Assembly: GCF_900176385.1 (NCBI RefSeq)
Contig: NZ_FWXN01000008.1
Location: forward strand, 155,237 to 219,236
Length of the DNA: 64,000 nt
Reading direction: 5' to 3'
From: Janibacter indicus
GTDB lineage: Bacteria > Actinomycetota > Actinomycetes > Actinomycetales > Dermatophilaceae
Part shown: positions 1 to 11,069 of the stretch, piece after piece
Position numbering within the stretch: the stretch's first letter is position 1
How the letters are laid out: every line of letters starts with the position of its first letter
Position numbers and translations under genes: made by a program
Notes under the pieces: model-generated
Told to the model about the DNA's origin: nothing
The model's input: the letters and a program-made list of their open reading frames with translations, nothing else
The model's database searches: none

Positions 1-230
1 GCCGCGACGGCGGCACCGCCGACGAGGAGGGCGATTCGGGCGGCCGGGTCACCGTCGGCCGGCGACCACCGGTCGAGCAGGGGCGGCAGGCCCCAGAGGG
101 CGAGCAGCCCACCGCCGAGCAGCCCCACCAGCGCCAGCGCTCCGGCGACCAGCCCGGCGCGGTACATGCCCGCGGCGTAGAGGGCGAGCGCGAGCACGAG
201 GACCAGGTCGAGGGCGAGGGCTGAGGTCAC
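1..230 (-). CDS. CvpA/MarP-type membrane protein, N-terminal part
   Basis: This is the first 76 codons of a minus-strand gene cut by the window edge. It starts with GTG at 230. It encodes two hydrophobic segments (about residues 5-22 and 24-47) joined by a short Arg-containing turn, and then a LLDRW segment before a third hydrophobic stretch. This layout is like the start of colicin V production (CvpA) proteins and of actinobacterial MarP serine proteases, which begin with a CvpA-like four-helix domain. The protease part, if present, lies outside the window. The gene is 25 bases upstream of tRNA-Lys on the same strand. Family assignment is by resemblance only. Confidence 0.5.
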   Translation of the reverse strand, partial: MTSALALDLVLVLALALYAAGMYRAGLVAGALALVGLLGGGLLALWGLPPLLDRWSPADGDPAARIALLVGGAAVA

Positions 231-254
231 AGTGCGCTCCTGGGTGCAGGTGGG

Positions 255-327
255 TGGGCCCCGTGGGACTCGAACCCACAACCTACGGATTAAAAGTCCG
301 CAGCTCTGCCAATTGAGCTAGAGGCCC
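255..327 (-). tRNA. tRNA-Lys (anticodon TTT)
   Basis: Read on the minus strand, this is a complete cloverleaf with acceptor GGGCCTC pairing with GGGGCCC, anticodon loop CTTTTAA with anticodon TTT, T loop TTCGAGT and discriminator A. The gene is 73 bases long. The CCA end is not fully encoded. Confidence 0.97.
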
Positions 328-477
328 GGCGCGCACAGCGTAGTAGCCCGGACGAGGGCCGGCGGCGGCGCTCGCTTCGCTCCGTCCTCAGGTGTCTCTT
401 TGCCCAGCCGACGTGATCTGCGGCACAGTGGCCTGATGCCCCGCGGAGACCCTGCGGGCCGAGCCCGAGAGGACGCG

Positions 478-1734
478 ATGAGCACCCTGGATCCCGCGCC
501 GAAGAAGGTCGCCGTCATCGGCGCCGGCATGGTCGGACTGTCCACCGCCTGGTTCCTGCAGGAGCACGGTGTCGAGGTCGAGGTCCTCGACCGGGACGGC
601 GTCGCCGCCGGCTCCTCGTGGGGCAATGCCGGCTGGATCACCCCCGGCATCTCCACGCCGCTGCCGGACCCGGCCGTCCTCTCCTACGGGATCAAGGCGG
701 TCATCTCCCCCGCGTCCCCGGTCTACGTGCCGGTGACGGCCGACCCGCGGCTGCTGCGCTTCCTCGCGACCTTCACCCGCAACAGCACGATGCGGCGGTG
801 GAGCCGCTCGATGCGTGCCCTCGTGCCGATCAACGGTCACGCGATCAGTGCCTTCGAGGACCTCGCCGCTGGCGGCGTGGACTCCCCTGCGCGAGAGGCG
901 CGCTCGTTCATCGCGGGCTACGAGACCAAGGAGCAGACCGAGTTCCTGCTCACCGAGCTCGAGCACATCGCCGACTCCGGTCAGGACGTCGGCTTCGAGG
1001 AGCTCACCGGCGACGAGGTCCGCGCCGCCGAGCCGACCTTCTCCGACCGGATCGGCGCCGGCATCCGACTGCTCGGCCAGCGTTACCTCAACCCCGGCGA
1101 GTACGTCGCGGCCCTCGCCGACTCGGTGCGGGCGCGTGGCGGCACGATCCGCGAGGGCGCCGAGGTCACCGGCATCACCGACGAGACGAAGGGGGTGCGC
1201 CTGGCCGTCCGCGGCGGCGGCGACGAGCGCTTCGACCGGGTCGTCGTCGCCACCGGCACCTGGCTCGACCACCTCGCCCGCCCCTTCGGCGTGCGCATGC
1301 ACGTCCAGGCCGGCCGCGGCTACAGCTTCAGCGTGCCGATCGACCACACCCCGCAGGGCCCGGTCTACCTGCCCGCCCAGCGCGTCGCCTGCACGCCCCT
1401 GGGCGACCGGCTCCGGGTCGCCGGGTTGATGGAGTTCCGCAAGCCCGACGCGGCGCTCGACCCGCGCCGGATCACCGCGATCGTCGACGCGGCCCGCCCC
1501 TACCTCACCGGCGTCGACCTCGACGACCGGCAGGACGAGTGGGTCGGCTCGCGCCCGTGCACCTCCGACGGGCTGCCGCTCATCGGCGTGACGAGCTCCC
1601 CGCGGGTGTGCGTCGCCGGCGGCCACGGCATGTGGGGCATCACGCTCGGCCCGGCCACCGGCCGCCTGCTCGCCGAGGCGATGGTCACCGGTCGTCCGGC
1701 GGCGGAGCTGACCCCCTTCGACCCCCTGCGCTGA
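478..1734 (+). CDS. FAD-dependent D-amino-acid dehydrogenase-like oxidoreductase
   Basis: The protein has 418 residues and belongs to the DAO/DadA superfamily, which oxidises D-amino acids or related amines with FAD. A Rossmann dinucleotide-binding motif, GAGMVGLSTAWFL, lies near residue 15. A WGNAGW segment near residue 47 is typical of DadA, and a C-terminal GGHGMWG(I)TLGP segment contacts FAD. The length matches DadA. I chose the ATG at 478 because it follows an AGAGGA ribosome site and gives the usual distance to the Rossmann motif; the open frame extends 26 codons upstream without a conserved sequence. The gene stands alone between tRNA-Lys and a convergent DUF445 gene. The exact substrate (alanine, glycine, proline, sarcosine) cannot be read from the sequence. 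Confidence 0.85.
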   Translation: MSTLDPAPKKVAVIGAGMVGLSTAWFLQEHGVEVEVLDRDGVAAGSSWGNAGWITPGISTPLPDPAVLSYGIKAVISPASPVYVPVTADPRLLRFLATFTRNSTMRRWSRSMRALVPINGHAISAFEDLAAGGVDSPAREARSFIAGYETKEQTEFLLTELEHIADSGQDVGFEELTGDEVRAAEPTFSDRIGAGIRLLGQRYLNPGEYVAALADSVRARGGTIREGAEVTGITDETKGVRLAVRGGGDERFDRVVVATGTWLDHLARPFGVRMHVQAGRGYSFSVPIDHTPQGPVYLPAQRVACTPLGDRLRVAGLMEFRKPDAALDPRRITAIVDAARPYLTGVDLDDRQDEWVGSRPCTSDGLPLIGVTSSPRVCVAGGHGMWGITLGPATGRLLAEAMVTGRPAAELTPFDPLR

Positions 1735-1799
1735 GCGACGGGTCGGTGTACGAGGGTGAGCCCCGGCGCACCGCGATACATCAACTCGGCTGCGAGAGG

Positions 1800-4534
<2,735 letters not shown>

Positions 4535-4538
4535 CGTC

Positions 4539-5588
4539 GTGAGGTCCCTCGAGCCGCTGCAGGCGCCCGTCGACCCGGTCGAGGCGCTGCGCCGGGTCGG
4601 CTTCCTCCTCGAGCGCTCCCGGCAGCACAGCCGGCGGGTCGAGGCCTTCCGCGGGGCCGTGGCCGTCCTGCGCGACCTCGACGAAGGGGAGGTCCGCCAG
4701 CGGGTCGAGGACGGCACCGTCACCGAGCTCGCCGGCATCGGTACGTCCACCGCCGGCGTCATCGAGCAGGCCGTGCGCGGCGAGCTGCCCGACTACCTCG
4801 TCCGGCAGCAGGAGGAGCACGGCGGGCCGCTCGTCGAAGGCGGCGAGGACTACGCCGCGGCGATCATCGGCGACTGCCACCTGCACTCCGACTGGTCCGA
4901 CGGCGGCAGCCCGATCGACGAGATGGTCCTCACCGCCGTCGAGCTGGGCCAGGAGTGGATGGTGCTCACCGACCACTCGCCGCGGCTGCGGATCGCGGGC
5001 GGCCTGTCGGCGCAGCGCCTCGGTCAGCAGCTGCAGCTCCTCGCGGCGATCGACGACTCGCTCGGCGACGCCTTCACCGTCATGTCCGGCATCGAGGTCG
5101 ACATCCTCGACGACGGCGACCTCGACCAGACGCCCGAGATGCTCGACCGGCTCGACCTCGTCACCGCCTCGGTCCACTCGAAGCTCAAGATGTCCAGGGC
5201 CCCGATGACCCGGCGCATGGTCGCCGCCGTGAGCAACCCGCGGGTCAACGTCCTCGGCCACTGCACCGGCCGCCTCGTCACCGGTTCCCGGGGGACGCGG
5301 CCGCAGAGCGACTTCGACGCCCGCGCGGTCTTCGAGGCGTGCGCCGAGCACGACGTCGCCGTCGAGATCAACTCCCGGCCCGAGCGCTGCGACCCGCCGG
5401 ACGAGCTCGTCGCCCTGGCCCTCGAGATCGGCTGCCTCTTCGCCGTCGACTCCGACGCGCACGCCCCCGGGCAGCTGGAGATGAAGGCCTACGGGGCCGA
5501 GCGCGCCGAGCGCCTCGGGGTGCCCCTGGACCGCATCGTCACGACGTGGGACGCCGACCGTCTGCGGGCCTGGGCACGGCCCGGATGA
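4539..5588 (+). CDS. PHP-domain phosphoesterase with N-terminal helix-hairpin-helix region
   Basis: The protein has 349 residues. Residues about 1-90 are helical with a GIGTSTAGVIEQA helix-hairpin-helix motif like that of PolX-family proteins. A PHP domain follows, with metal-binding motifs CHLHSDWSDGG, LTDHSP, GIEVDI, an SVHSK segment and the C-terminal DSDAHAPGQL. PHP domains hydrolyse phosphoesters with a three-metal centre; here there is no polymerase domain, so it is not a complete PolX. The start is GTG at 4539, four bases after the guaB1 stop, which gives tight coupling; the frame is open further upstream but overlaps guaB1. The physiological substrate is unknown. Confidence 0.85.
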   Translation: MRSLEPLQAPVDPVEALRRVGFLLERSRQHSRRVEAFRGAVAVLRDLDEGEVRQRVEDGTVTELAGIGTSTAGVIEQAVRGELPDYLVRQQEEHGGPLVEGGEDYAAAIIGDCHLHSDWSDGGSPIDEMVLTAVELGQEWMVLTDHSPRLRIAGGLSAQRLGQQLQLLAAIDDSLGDAFTVMSGIEVDILDDGDLDQTPEMLDRLDLVTASVHSKLKMSRAPMTRRMVAAVSNPRVNVLGHCTGRLVTGSRGTRPQSDFDARAVFEACAEHDVAVEINSRPERCDPPDELVALALEIGCLFAVDSDAHAPGQLEMKAYGAERAERLGVPLDRIVTTWDADRLRAWARPG

Positions 5589-5685
5589 CTCGTTTTGGCG
5601 ATCCGGCTCGAGTCTGCGTATGCTTTCCGAGTCCTCGACGGATTCGGGTGCTGCCTGCTGCGTAGCGAGGGGTTCTCGGAGACGG

Positions 5686-5758
5686 GTCCCCATCGTCTAG
5701 CGGCCTAGGACCCCGCCCTTTCACGGCGGTAGCACGGGTTCGAATCCCGTTGGGGATA
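5686..5758 (+). tRNA. tRNA-Glu (anticodon TTC)
   Basis: A complete cloverleaf: acceptor GTCCCCA pairs with TGGGGAT, anticodon loop is CTTTCAC with anticodon TTC, T loop is TTCGAAT, and the discriminator is A. It is the first of three tRNA genes in a row. CCA is not encoded. Confidence 0.97.
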
Positions 5759-5794
5759 CGCACAGCAGTATCGTGCACATGCCTTGCACACCAA

Positions 5795-5868
5795 GGCCCT
5801 GTAGCGCAGTTGGTTAGCGCGCCGCCCTGTCACGGCGGAGGTCGCGGGTTCGAGTCCCGTCAGGGTCG
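5795..5868 (+). tRNA. tRNA-Asp (anticodon GTC)
   Basis: A complete cloverleaf: acceptor GGCCCTG pairs with CAGGGTC, anticodon loop is CTGTCAC with anticodon GTC, T loop is TTCGAGT, and the discriminator is G. It is second in the tRNA cluster, 36 bases after tRNA-Glu. CCA is not encoded. Confidence 0.97.
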
Positions 5869-7697
5869 CTCGCTGGTCCGGTTCGGACCGGCTCGGCCAG
5901 GTAGCTCAGTTGGTACGAGCGTCCGACTGAAAATCGGAAGGTCGGCGGTTCGACCCCGCCCCTGGCCACCAGAGCGTCGTTGTTCAAACCACCGACGTTT
6001 CCGGTTTTACCCGCCTCGTTTCCGCCCTCGCCCTGTCGGGCGAGGGCGGTTGCTTGTACGCCGGGGTCGAAGAAGATGTTGAACGGCACTCCGGGTTCCC
6101 CTTCAACGACGTCGCCGTCGGTGACGACGAGCCGGTTGAAGAAGGCCTGGTTCGCGATCCGGCGCAGCGAGTCGTCCAGGCTCATGTAGATCGTGTGCGC
6201 GTCACCGGCTAGCGCCAGGCAGTCATCGAGGTGGGCTCGTGCTTGGTCGTACTCGACCTCGCTGGCCTCGATCCGTGAGTCGAGGAACGCGACCTGACGG
6301 CCGATGCGGTCCTGCTCGGACTTCAAGAGGTCAAGGGGTACGGCTCCGGCGTAGTGGGCCTGGAGCAGTTTGTGGCGTTCGTCGTAGAGCCGGTCGCGTT
6401 CGGCGATCTGGGCCTTGCGCTCGGTCTTGGCCGTGGCGTGGAGCCGGTCGAACTCGGCATGGATCAGTTCGCGCAGAGGCCCGATGATGTGTGCGGGGAT
6501 CTGCACGGTGCGGTAGTAGTCCTCCACGGCGGCCTCGACATCGGGCACGAACATGGCCTTGCGGTTGCAGTTGGTGCGCTTCTTGTGCCGGCCCGAGCAG
6601 ATGAAGTACGGGTAGATCACCCCGCGGCGGCTCTTGGCGTTGGTCAGGATCAGCCGGGACCCGCAGATGCCGCAGAACACCGACCCTTTCAAGTAGTGGT
6701 CGTGGGCCTGGGTCTTCTCCCCGGAGACCTGGTGCGCGGCGAGCACGGTCTGGACTCGATACCAGATTTCCGGGGCGACGAGGGGCTCGTGCAGGCCGTC
6801 GTAGGTGGCGCCTTTGAACAGCACGTTGCCCTTGTAGTACGGGCTGGACAGCATCCGCTGGATCGAGGACAGCGCCGGTGGCCGTGCGGGGCGTTTCGGC
6901 GTTGCCACCGTGGTCAGCCCGCGGTCGATGAGTTCTTCGCGCAGGGTGGCGGTGGAGTAGTTGCCGGTGGCGTAGGCCTCGAATGCCCAGCGGATGAGCG
7001 GGCCGCGGTGCGGGTCGACCTCAATGGTGCGCAGCTCGCGGCCGAGCTCGTCACGGCGGGTGACGTTGAGGTAGCCCATCGGGGCCTTGCCGTTGGTGCC
7101 GCCCGTGATGGCTTTCTGCGTCATGCCCTTAGAGACCTCGTTGGCGAGGTTGCGGGAGTAGAACTCCGCGATCGTGGACATGATGCCGTGCAGGAGCATC
7201 CCGGAGGGGGTCTCGTCGATGTTCTCCGTGGCCGAGACCAACAACACCCCGGCCTCTTTGAGAGCGAGGTGGATGGCCACGTCGTCAGCGCGGTTGCGAG
7301 CCAGCCGGTCGACCTTGTGGACGATGCAGTAGGCGACCGGGTGGGTCTTGACGTACTCGATCAGCTCCATCAGCGCGGGACGGTCGGCCTTGCGGGCGGA
7401 CTCGCCCGCGTCGACGAACTCCTCGATGATGATCGCGTTCAGGCCCTGGGCTTTGCGCAGGTTCGCCTCGCGCTGGGCGGGGATCGAGAAGCCTTCGTCC
7501 CGGCCGCCCTTGGATGCCTGCTCCTTGGTCGAGACGCGCAGGTAGGAGACCGCCAGCGTGGTGGTCTCCCCGATCTGGTCCAGCCCGAACGCCGATCCTG
7601 ATGAGGGCTCGGGTGCCTGATCGAGCTCGGTGCAGCCGGCCGTGCGGGTCTGGGTGGCGCTGCGGTGCAGCGAAGCGGGCGCGTTGGTGGTTGTCAT
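5814..7697 (-). CDS. Large serine recombinase (integrase) of the element
   Basis: The open frame of 627 residues starts at ATG 7697, behind a GGAAGG ribosome site. The resolvase domain begins near residue 48 with AVSYLRVSTKEQ, so the nucleophile is Ser56. Further signatures are the IVHKVDRLARNR segment and the recombinase domain with GYLNVTRR and SSPYYKGNVLFKG. A zinc-ribbon CGICGSR...C...C lies near residue 365, and a coiled-coil region follows. Such enzymes catalyse unidirectional integration and, with a directionality factor, excision. The reading frame does not stop inside the element: it continues through tRNA-Phe and ends at 5814 inside tRNA-Asp. About 50 C-terminal residues are therefore encoded by chromosomal DNA, so the native C terminus in the circular form must differ. 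Confidence 0.9.
   Translation of the reverse strand: MTTTNAPASLHRSATQTRTAGCTELDQAPEPSSGSAFGLDQIGETTTLAVSYLRVSTKEQASKGGRDEGFSIPAQREANLRKAQGLNAIIIEEFVDAGESARKADRPALMELIEYVKTHPVAYCIVHKVDRLARNRADDVAIHLALKEAGVLLVSATENIDETPSGMLLHGIMSTIAEFYSRNLANEVSKGMTQKAITGGTNGKAPMGYLNVTRRDELGRELRTIEVDPHRGPLIRWAFEAYATGNYSTATLREELIDRGLTTVATPKRPARPPALSSIQRMLSSPYYKGNVLFKGATYDGLHEPLVAPEIWYRVQTVLAAHQVSGEKTQAHDHYLKGSVFCGICGSRLILTNAKSRRGVIYPYFICSGRHKKRTNCNRKAMFVPDVEAAVEDYYRTVQIPAHIIGPLRELIHAEFDRLHATAKTERKAQIAERDRLYDERHKLLQAHYAGAVPLDLLKSEQDRIGRQVAFLDSRIEASEVEYDQARAHLDDCLALAGDAHTIYMSLDDSLRRIANQAFFNRLVVTDGDVVEGEPGVPFNIFFDPGVQATALARQGEGGNEAGKTGNVGGLNNDALVARGGVEPPTFRFSVGRSYQLSYLAEPVRTGPASDPDGTRTRDLRRDRAAR
5895..5971 (+). tRNA. 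tRNA-Phe (anticodon GAA), integration target
   Basis: A complete cloverleaf: acceptor GGCCAGG pairs with CCTGGCC, anticodon loop is CTGAAAA with anticodon GAA, and the discriminator is A at 5968. It is followed by an encoded CCA at 5969-5971. Unlike it, the chromosomal Glu, Asp and Lys genes here do not encode full CCA. The integrated element starts at this 3' end, and the recombinase frame on the other strand reads straight through the gene. The tRNA stays intact after integration. Confidence 0.97.
5966..5980 (+). other. Candidate attL core at the tRNA-Phe 3' end
   Basis: The 15-base stretch CCACCAGAGCGTCGT covers the last bases of the tRNA-Phe acceptor, the CCA and nine following bases. 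It matches CCACCGGAGCTTCGT at 54722 in 13 of 15 positions. Serine integrases need only a very short identical core, so imperfect repeats are expected. The exact crossover dinucleotide cannot be named. Confidence 0.55.
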
Positions 7698-7888
7698 GGG
7701 TCGCGTTCCTTCCCCAACAGAGGTGGGGCCAACACGAGACAGCACGGGCGGCTGCTCGTGCGGTGCGAGGTAGGAAAGGAACACGACCCGTGCCGTCCGC
7801 GAGGGGCGGGCTGGGTAGGCCACGAAGGGCTAGTAGATAAGACAACGCACCACGGTCGCCGTTGCGGGCGACCACTGGCTTGGTACGT

Positions 7889-8095
7889 CTACGATTCTAC
7901 GTCGTGATCAGCGTCGTCGACAGCGGGCGGGTTCTGCGGTGCGGTGTGGGCGCGGTGCTCGTTGGCGGCGCGGGCCTGGGCCATGCCGATGAAGACCTGG
8001 GCGAGCTTGTGCAGATCGGGGCTGTCTCGCAGCTCGGCCTCGATGCGGTAGTCGCGCATCCGCTGCGGTGGCAGGTTGTTGGTGTTGCTGGTCAT
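7889..8095 (-). CDS. Small hypothetical protein
   Basis: The 68-residue product is hydrophilic, with a helical segment rich in Ala, Leu and Arg (residues 17-48, DYRIEAELRDSPDLHKLAQV) and an acidic tail. I do not recognise a family. Its ATG overlaps the stop codon of the upstream gene (ATGA), so it is translationally coupled as the last gene of the SSB segment. An excisionase is conceivable given its place beside the recombinase, but no helix-turn-helix is evident. Confidence 0.6.
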   Translation of the reverse strand: MTSNTNNLPPQRMRDYRIEAELRDSPDLHKLAQVFIGMAQARAANEHRAHTAPQNPPAVDDADHDVES

Positions 8096-8661
8096 CGCAG
8101 TTCTCCAGTGTCCAGATCGATGCCGGCGAAGAACGCTTCCTCGGCTTCACGCCGGGTCGCGACCTCGTCGAGGACGTACTGCACGAAGTCCGCGTCGCGG
8201 TCGGTGATGATGGTGTCCTCGACCGGGGCGGCTGGCTCCTCGCCGGGCCAGGTCGTCTGCCGGGTCGGCCGGTCGCGATCCAGGCGGGTGCCGCTGGTGG
8301 AGACCCACTCGCGCAGCCGCTGGCGGGCATCGGCGAAGTCTCGATGCCAGCCCAGCGGCGCTGATGCGTCCTGCTCGGGGTCGTAGGCGCCCAGCCAGTG
8401 CAGATGCAACCCGCTGAGCTCCCAGATCAGCTCCTCGTGGCGGTGCCAGTACGGCGGGATGATCGAGGCGGGCAACCCGTAGGTCCGCCGTAGCCAGGTG
8501 ACCCACTCGTTCAGTGCGAGCAGTTCGGCTTCCAGATCATCGGAGCTCAGCAGGTTCCAGTTGATCGGTCGCGGCACGGCGTGCATATCGGCCTCATCAA
8601 ACGCGGGCGCCTCCTCGCCATCGGGGTCGGGGGCCTGCTCGCCGGGCGTGAACTCGTCCAT
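8092..8661 (-). CDS. DUF4913-like hypothetical protein
   Basis: The 189-residue product has an acidic N terminus (residues 1-25), then a central region with conserved-looking Trp residues: NEWVTWLRRTYG, PPYWHRHEELIWEL, GLHLHWLGAY and GWHRDFADARQRLREWV. This pattern resembles the DUF4913 family found on actinobacterial plasmids and ICEs, whose function is unknown. The ATG at 8661 follows a GAGGAG site; the long frame upstream overlaps ssb and is not used. It sits 20 bases after ssb and overlaps the next small gene by four bases. A role in DNA processing is only suggested by position. Confidence 0.7.
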   Translation of the reverse strand: MDEFTPGEQAPDPDGEEAPAFDEADMHAVPRPINWNLLSSDDLEAELLALNEWVTWLRRTYGLPASIIPPYWHRHEELIWELSGLHLHWLGAYDPEQDASAPLGWHRDFADARQRLREWVSTSGTRLDRDRPTRQTTWPGEEPAAPVEDTIITDRDADFVQYVLDEVATRREAEEAFFAGIDLDTGELR

Positions 8662-8681
8662 GGTGGTCTCCTCCTCGTCTC

Positions 8682-9215
8682 TTACAGGCCCATCGAGTGG
8701 CCGCTGGCCTGCTGCTGTCGCGGGCCGCTGTTGTCGAACTGCGGCAGACCTCGTCTGGCCGGCTGGGCCGGTTCGGCGCGTTTGGGGCCGGCGGCCGCGC
8801 GGCCGGTGGCGTCCTGGGCTTGGGCGTCGTGGCCGAGGTTCCTGGCCGGGGCCCGGCCCGTGGTGGTGTTCGGTGTTGCCCTGGCGATGAGGAAGCGGCT
8901 GGCCTCGAACTGTTCCTCGGCTTCTCCGGTCCGCTTGTTGACGTAGGGCGCGACGGTGCCCTGGGCCATGAAGCGGTCCTTCTCGCGCAGGTTCTCGATC
9001 CCGAACTTGGCAGCGCCCTTGTAGGCCACGACGTCGTGGAACGTCGTCGGCGAGTTCGTCCACCCGTTGTCCGGGTCGTAGTGGCGGTGGCGCTGCCCGG
9101 CCTTGAAGTACAGGCGCGGGTCGCCGTTCTCGGTGTAGGTCAGGCGCGGCTTGGAGGCCACGAAGGCGTACATGCTGTCCTTGACCTCTAAGCCGGTCGG
9201 GGTTTCGGTGCTCAT
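8682..9215 (-). CDS. ssb: Single-stranded DNA-binding protein-like
   Basis: The 177-residue product has an N-terminal OB-fold pattern (residues about 13-115: MYAFVASKPRLTYTENGDP, FHDVVAYKGAAKFGIENL, DRFMAQGTVAPYVNK, EQFEASRFLIARAT). A disordered Ala/Gln/Pro-rich tail follows. Such proteins coat the transferred single strand. The tail ends in GHSMGL and lacks the acidic DDDIPF-type tip by which chromosomal SSB recruits partners, which is common for mobile-element copies. An AGGAG site precedes the ATG. It lies between the coupling-protein gene and the DUF4913-like gene in the same direction. Confidence 0.8.
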   Translation of the reverse strand: MSTETPTGLEVKDSMYAFVASKPRLTYTENGDPRLYFKAGQRHRHYDPDNGWTNSPTTFHDVVAYKGAAKFGIENLREKDRFMAQGTVAPYVNKRTGEAEEQFEASRFLIARATPNTTTGRAPARNLGHDAQAQDATGRAAAGPKRAEPAQPARRGLPQFDNSGPRQQQASGHSMGL

Positions 9216-9284
9216 CGACGTGCTCCTGCTCGCGCGACCACCCCGGTGATGGCCGCTGGTGCAGTCAGGTGCGCGGGCGCGGCA

Positions 9285-11069
9285 TCACGGCGTATCGCGC
9301 CGGCGCAGCAGCGCCTCGACCTCGGTCCGGTCGGCCCGTAGCCGATCGCCGTCGGGCCGATCGGGCCAGGCGGCCAGATCGGTGATGATCGGTGGTGCCG
9401 ACCGCAGCAGGGTCACGGCGGTGCCAAACGGCAGCGTCCTGATCCGGTCCGGGGGCAGGACAGCGATTCGGCGCACCGAGCGCTGGTTCGAGCGGGTGCC
9501 GTGGTCTCCGAGGGTGACGCTGTCGGTGTACTCGTCGCGCTCCCCGATGAGACTGCTGAGGTCTTGGAGATCCTTGCTGTTGGAGGCGCCACCGAGGATG
9601 AGCTTGACGATCGCGGCATCCCACAGCGCGTTCGCCTGGTTCTCGTTCCACTTGTCGCGGGCCTGCGCCAACGATTGCAAGACCGGCAGGGTGGTGATCC
9701 CGGTGCCGCCTCCCTCAGCCATGAGCACCGGCAATGACGGCAGTGGACTGAGATTGGCGATCTCATCCAGCGCGAGCAGCATGGGCGGGTCGAGCCTCGC
9801 GCCCGGTGAACGGGCGGCCATCTGGCGGGCGGTCTCGATCAGGTCCTCCACCAGCGCGGCCACCAGCGCCGCCGATGCGCCTGCTCCGGCGCCGGTCGCG
9901 AGCAGGTAGAGGGTGCCGCGGTCGCGGATGAACGTTTCGGGGTCGAAGTCCTCACCCTGGTCCGGTGAGACGGCATCGAGGACGCGAGGGTCGGCCAGTG
10001 CGGCCAGCGACAGGCTCACGCCCTGCCAGATCGAGTCGCGGGTGCGCGGGTCGGCGTCGATCATCGACTCCAGCGACTCGGCCCACCCGGCGGCCGCGTC
10101 CGGACTGTTGGTCAGGATCGCCACCGCGTCGCTGGCGGCGGTGGGGTCCAGTGTCCAGCGGAACAGCTCAGAAGGCGGACGAGAGTCGAGCGCGGCAGCG
10201 TGTAAGAGCGCTTGAAGCGCGGCACGGGTCTTGCCTTCCCAGAATCCTCCGGACTCCACACCTCCAGCGCTCAGGCCCGTCGCCGAGGCCAGGCCGGTGG
10301 CGCGGATCATCGCCGTCAGGGGCGACTGGCATCCTCGGATCGGTGACCAGCGCATACCCGCCGGCACGCCCTCTGCCAGGTGCTGCGGATCGAAGACCGC
10401 GACGGGGCCGACCCGTTCGCGAGCCCGCAGGGTCGCGGTCAGGTTGTCCGGGCGAGTGCTGGTGGTCACGACCGCGCCCGGTGCGTCCACGATGAACGGG
10501 ATGACCACATGCAGGCCCTTGCCGCTGCGAGGAGGGCCGAGCAACAGCATCGAGTCCTCGACGCTGGCCCAGACCTGCTGGCCGCGTGAGCGGCCCAGCC
10601 GGTAGCCGATGTCGGCGGGCTTCGGGTGTTCCAGCGACGGGCGCAGGTTGCCGCCGCGGCGCATCAGTGCCGTCTCCGAGGCGGCCTGGGCGACCTCGTG
10701 CCGGGTCGCGACACCGGCCAGGCGGCGCGGATCGGTCTCGGTCTTGCGGGTGTGGCGGCGCATCCGCGTCCACACCCAGGCGATCGCGGCGGTCAGCGCC
10801 GCCAGGAGAACGACCGTGACGATCCAGTACACGACCGGGTTCAACCCCTCGGCCTCCAGGACTCGGCCGGGATCGTTCGGGGCGAACAGCACCAGCGCTC
10901 CGGCTGCTGGCCCGGCCGCCGGTTGCGCGGCACCGGTCACGAACGCCGTCACCGACCCGGCCGCCCGCAAGATCAGCGCGAGGGCGAATACCCCGACCAG
11001 TCCGATCATCAGCGCGTTGGTCAGCTCGTCACCGAATCCGCCGGTCTGACGTCCTTGCGAGGTGCTCAT
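9285..11069 (-). CDS. VirD4/TraG-type conjugative coupling protein
   Basis: The 594-residue product has two N-terminal membrane segments (about residues 20-45 and 80-100). A cytoplasmic ATPase domain follows, with Walker A GPPRSGKG at residues 178-185, a Walker B-like LLALDEIANL, and a downstream GTGITTLPVLQSLAQARDKW segment of the TraM-recognition type. It is the type IV coupling protein that links the relaxosome to the mating channel and powers DNA export. Its ATG overlaps the stop of the upstream gene (ATGA). Length and layout are normal for actinobacterial TraG/VirD4 proteins. Confidence 0.9.
   Translation of the reverse strand: MSTSQGRQTGGFGDELTNALMIGLVGVFALALILRAAGSVTAFVTGAAQPAAGPAAGALVLFAPNDPGRVLEAEGLNPVVYWIVTVVLLAALTAAIAWVWTRMRRHTRKTETDPRRLAGVATRHEVAQAASETALMRRGGNLRPSLEHPKPADIGYRLGRSRGQQVWASVEDSMLLLGPPRSGKGLHVVIPFIVDAPGAVVTTSTRPDNLTATLRARERVGPVAVFDPQHLAEGVPAGMRWSPIRGCQSPLTAMIRATGLASATGLSAGGVESGGFWEGKTRAALQALLHAAALDSRPPSELFRWTLDPTAASDAVAILTNSPDAAAGWAESLESMIDADPRTRDSIWQGVSLSLAALADPRVLDAVSPDQGEDFDPETFIRDRGTLYLLATGAGAGASAALVAALVEDLIETARQMAARSPGARLDPPMLLALDEIANLSPLPSLPVLMAEGGGTGITTLPVLQSLAQARDKWNENQANALWDAAIVKLILGGASNSKDLQDLSSLIGERDEYTDSVTLGDHGTRSNQRSVRRIAVLPPDRIRTLPFGTAVTLLRSAPPIITDLAAWPDRPDGDRLRADRTEVEALLRRRDTP

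Noticed and set aside
5539..5778. Minus-strand frame ending in IPNGIRTRATAVKGR
   Set aside because: Antisense translation of tRNA-Glu; no real gene.
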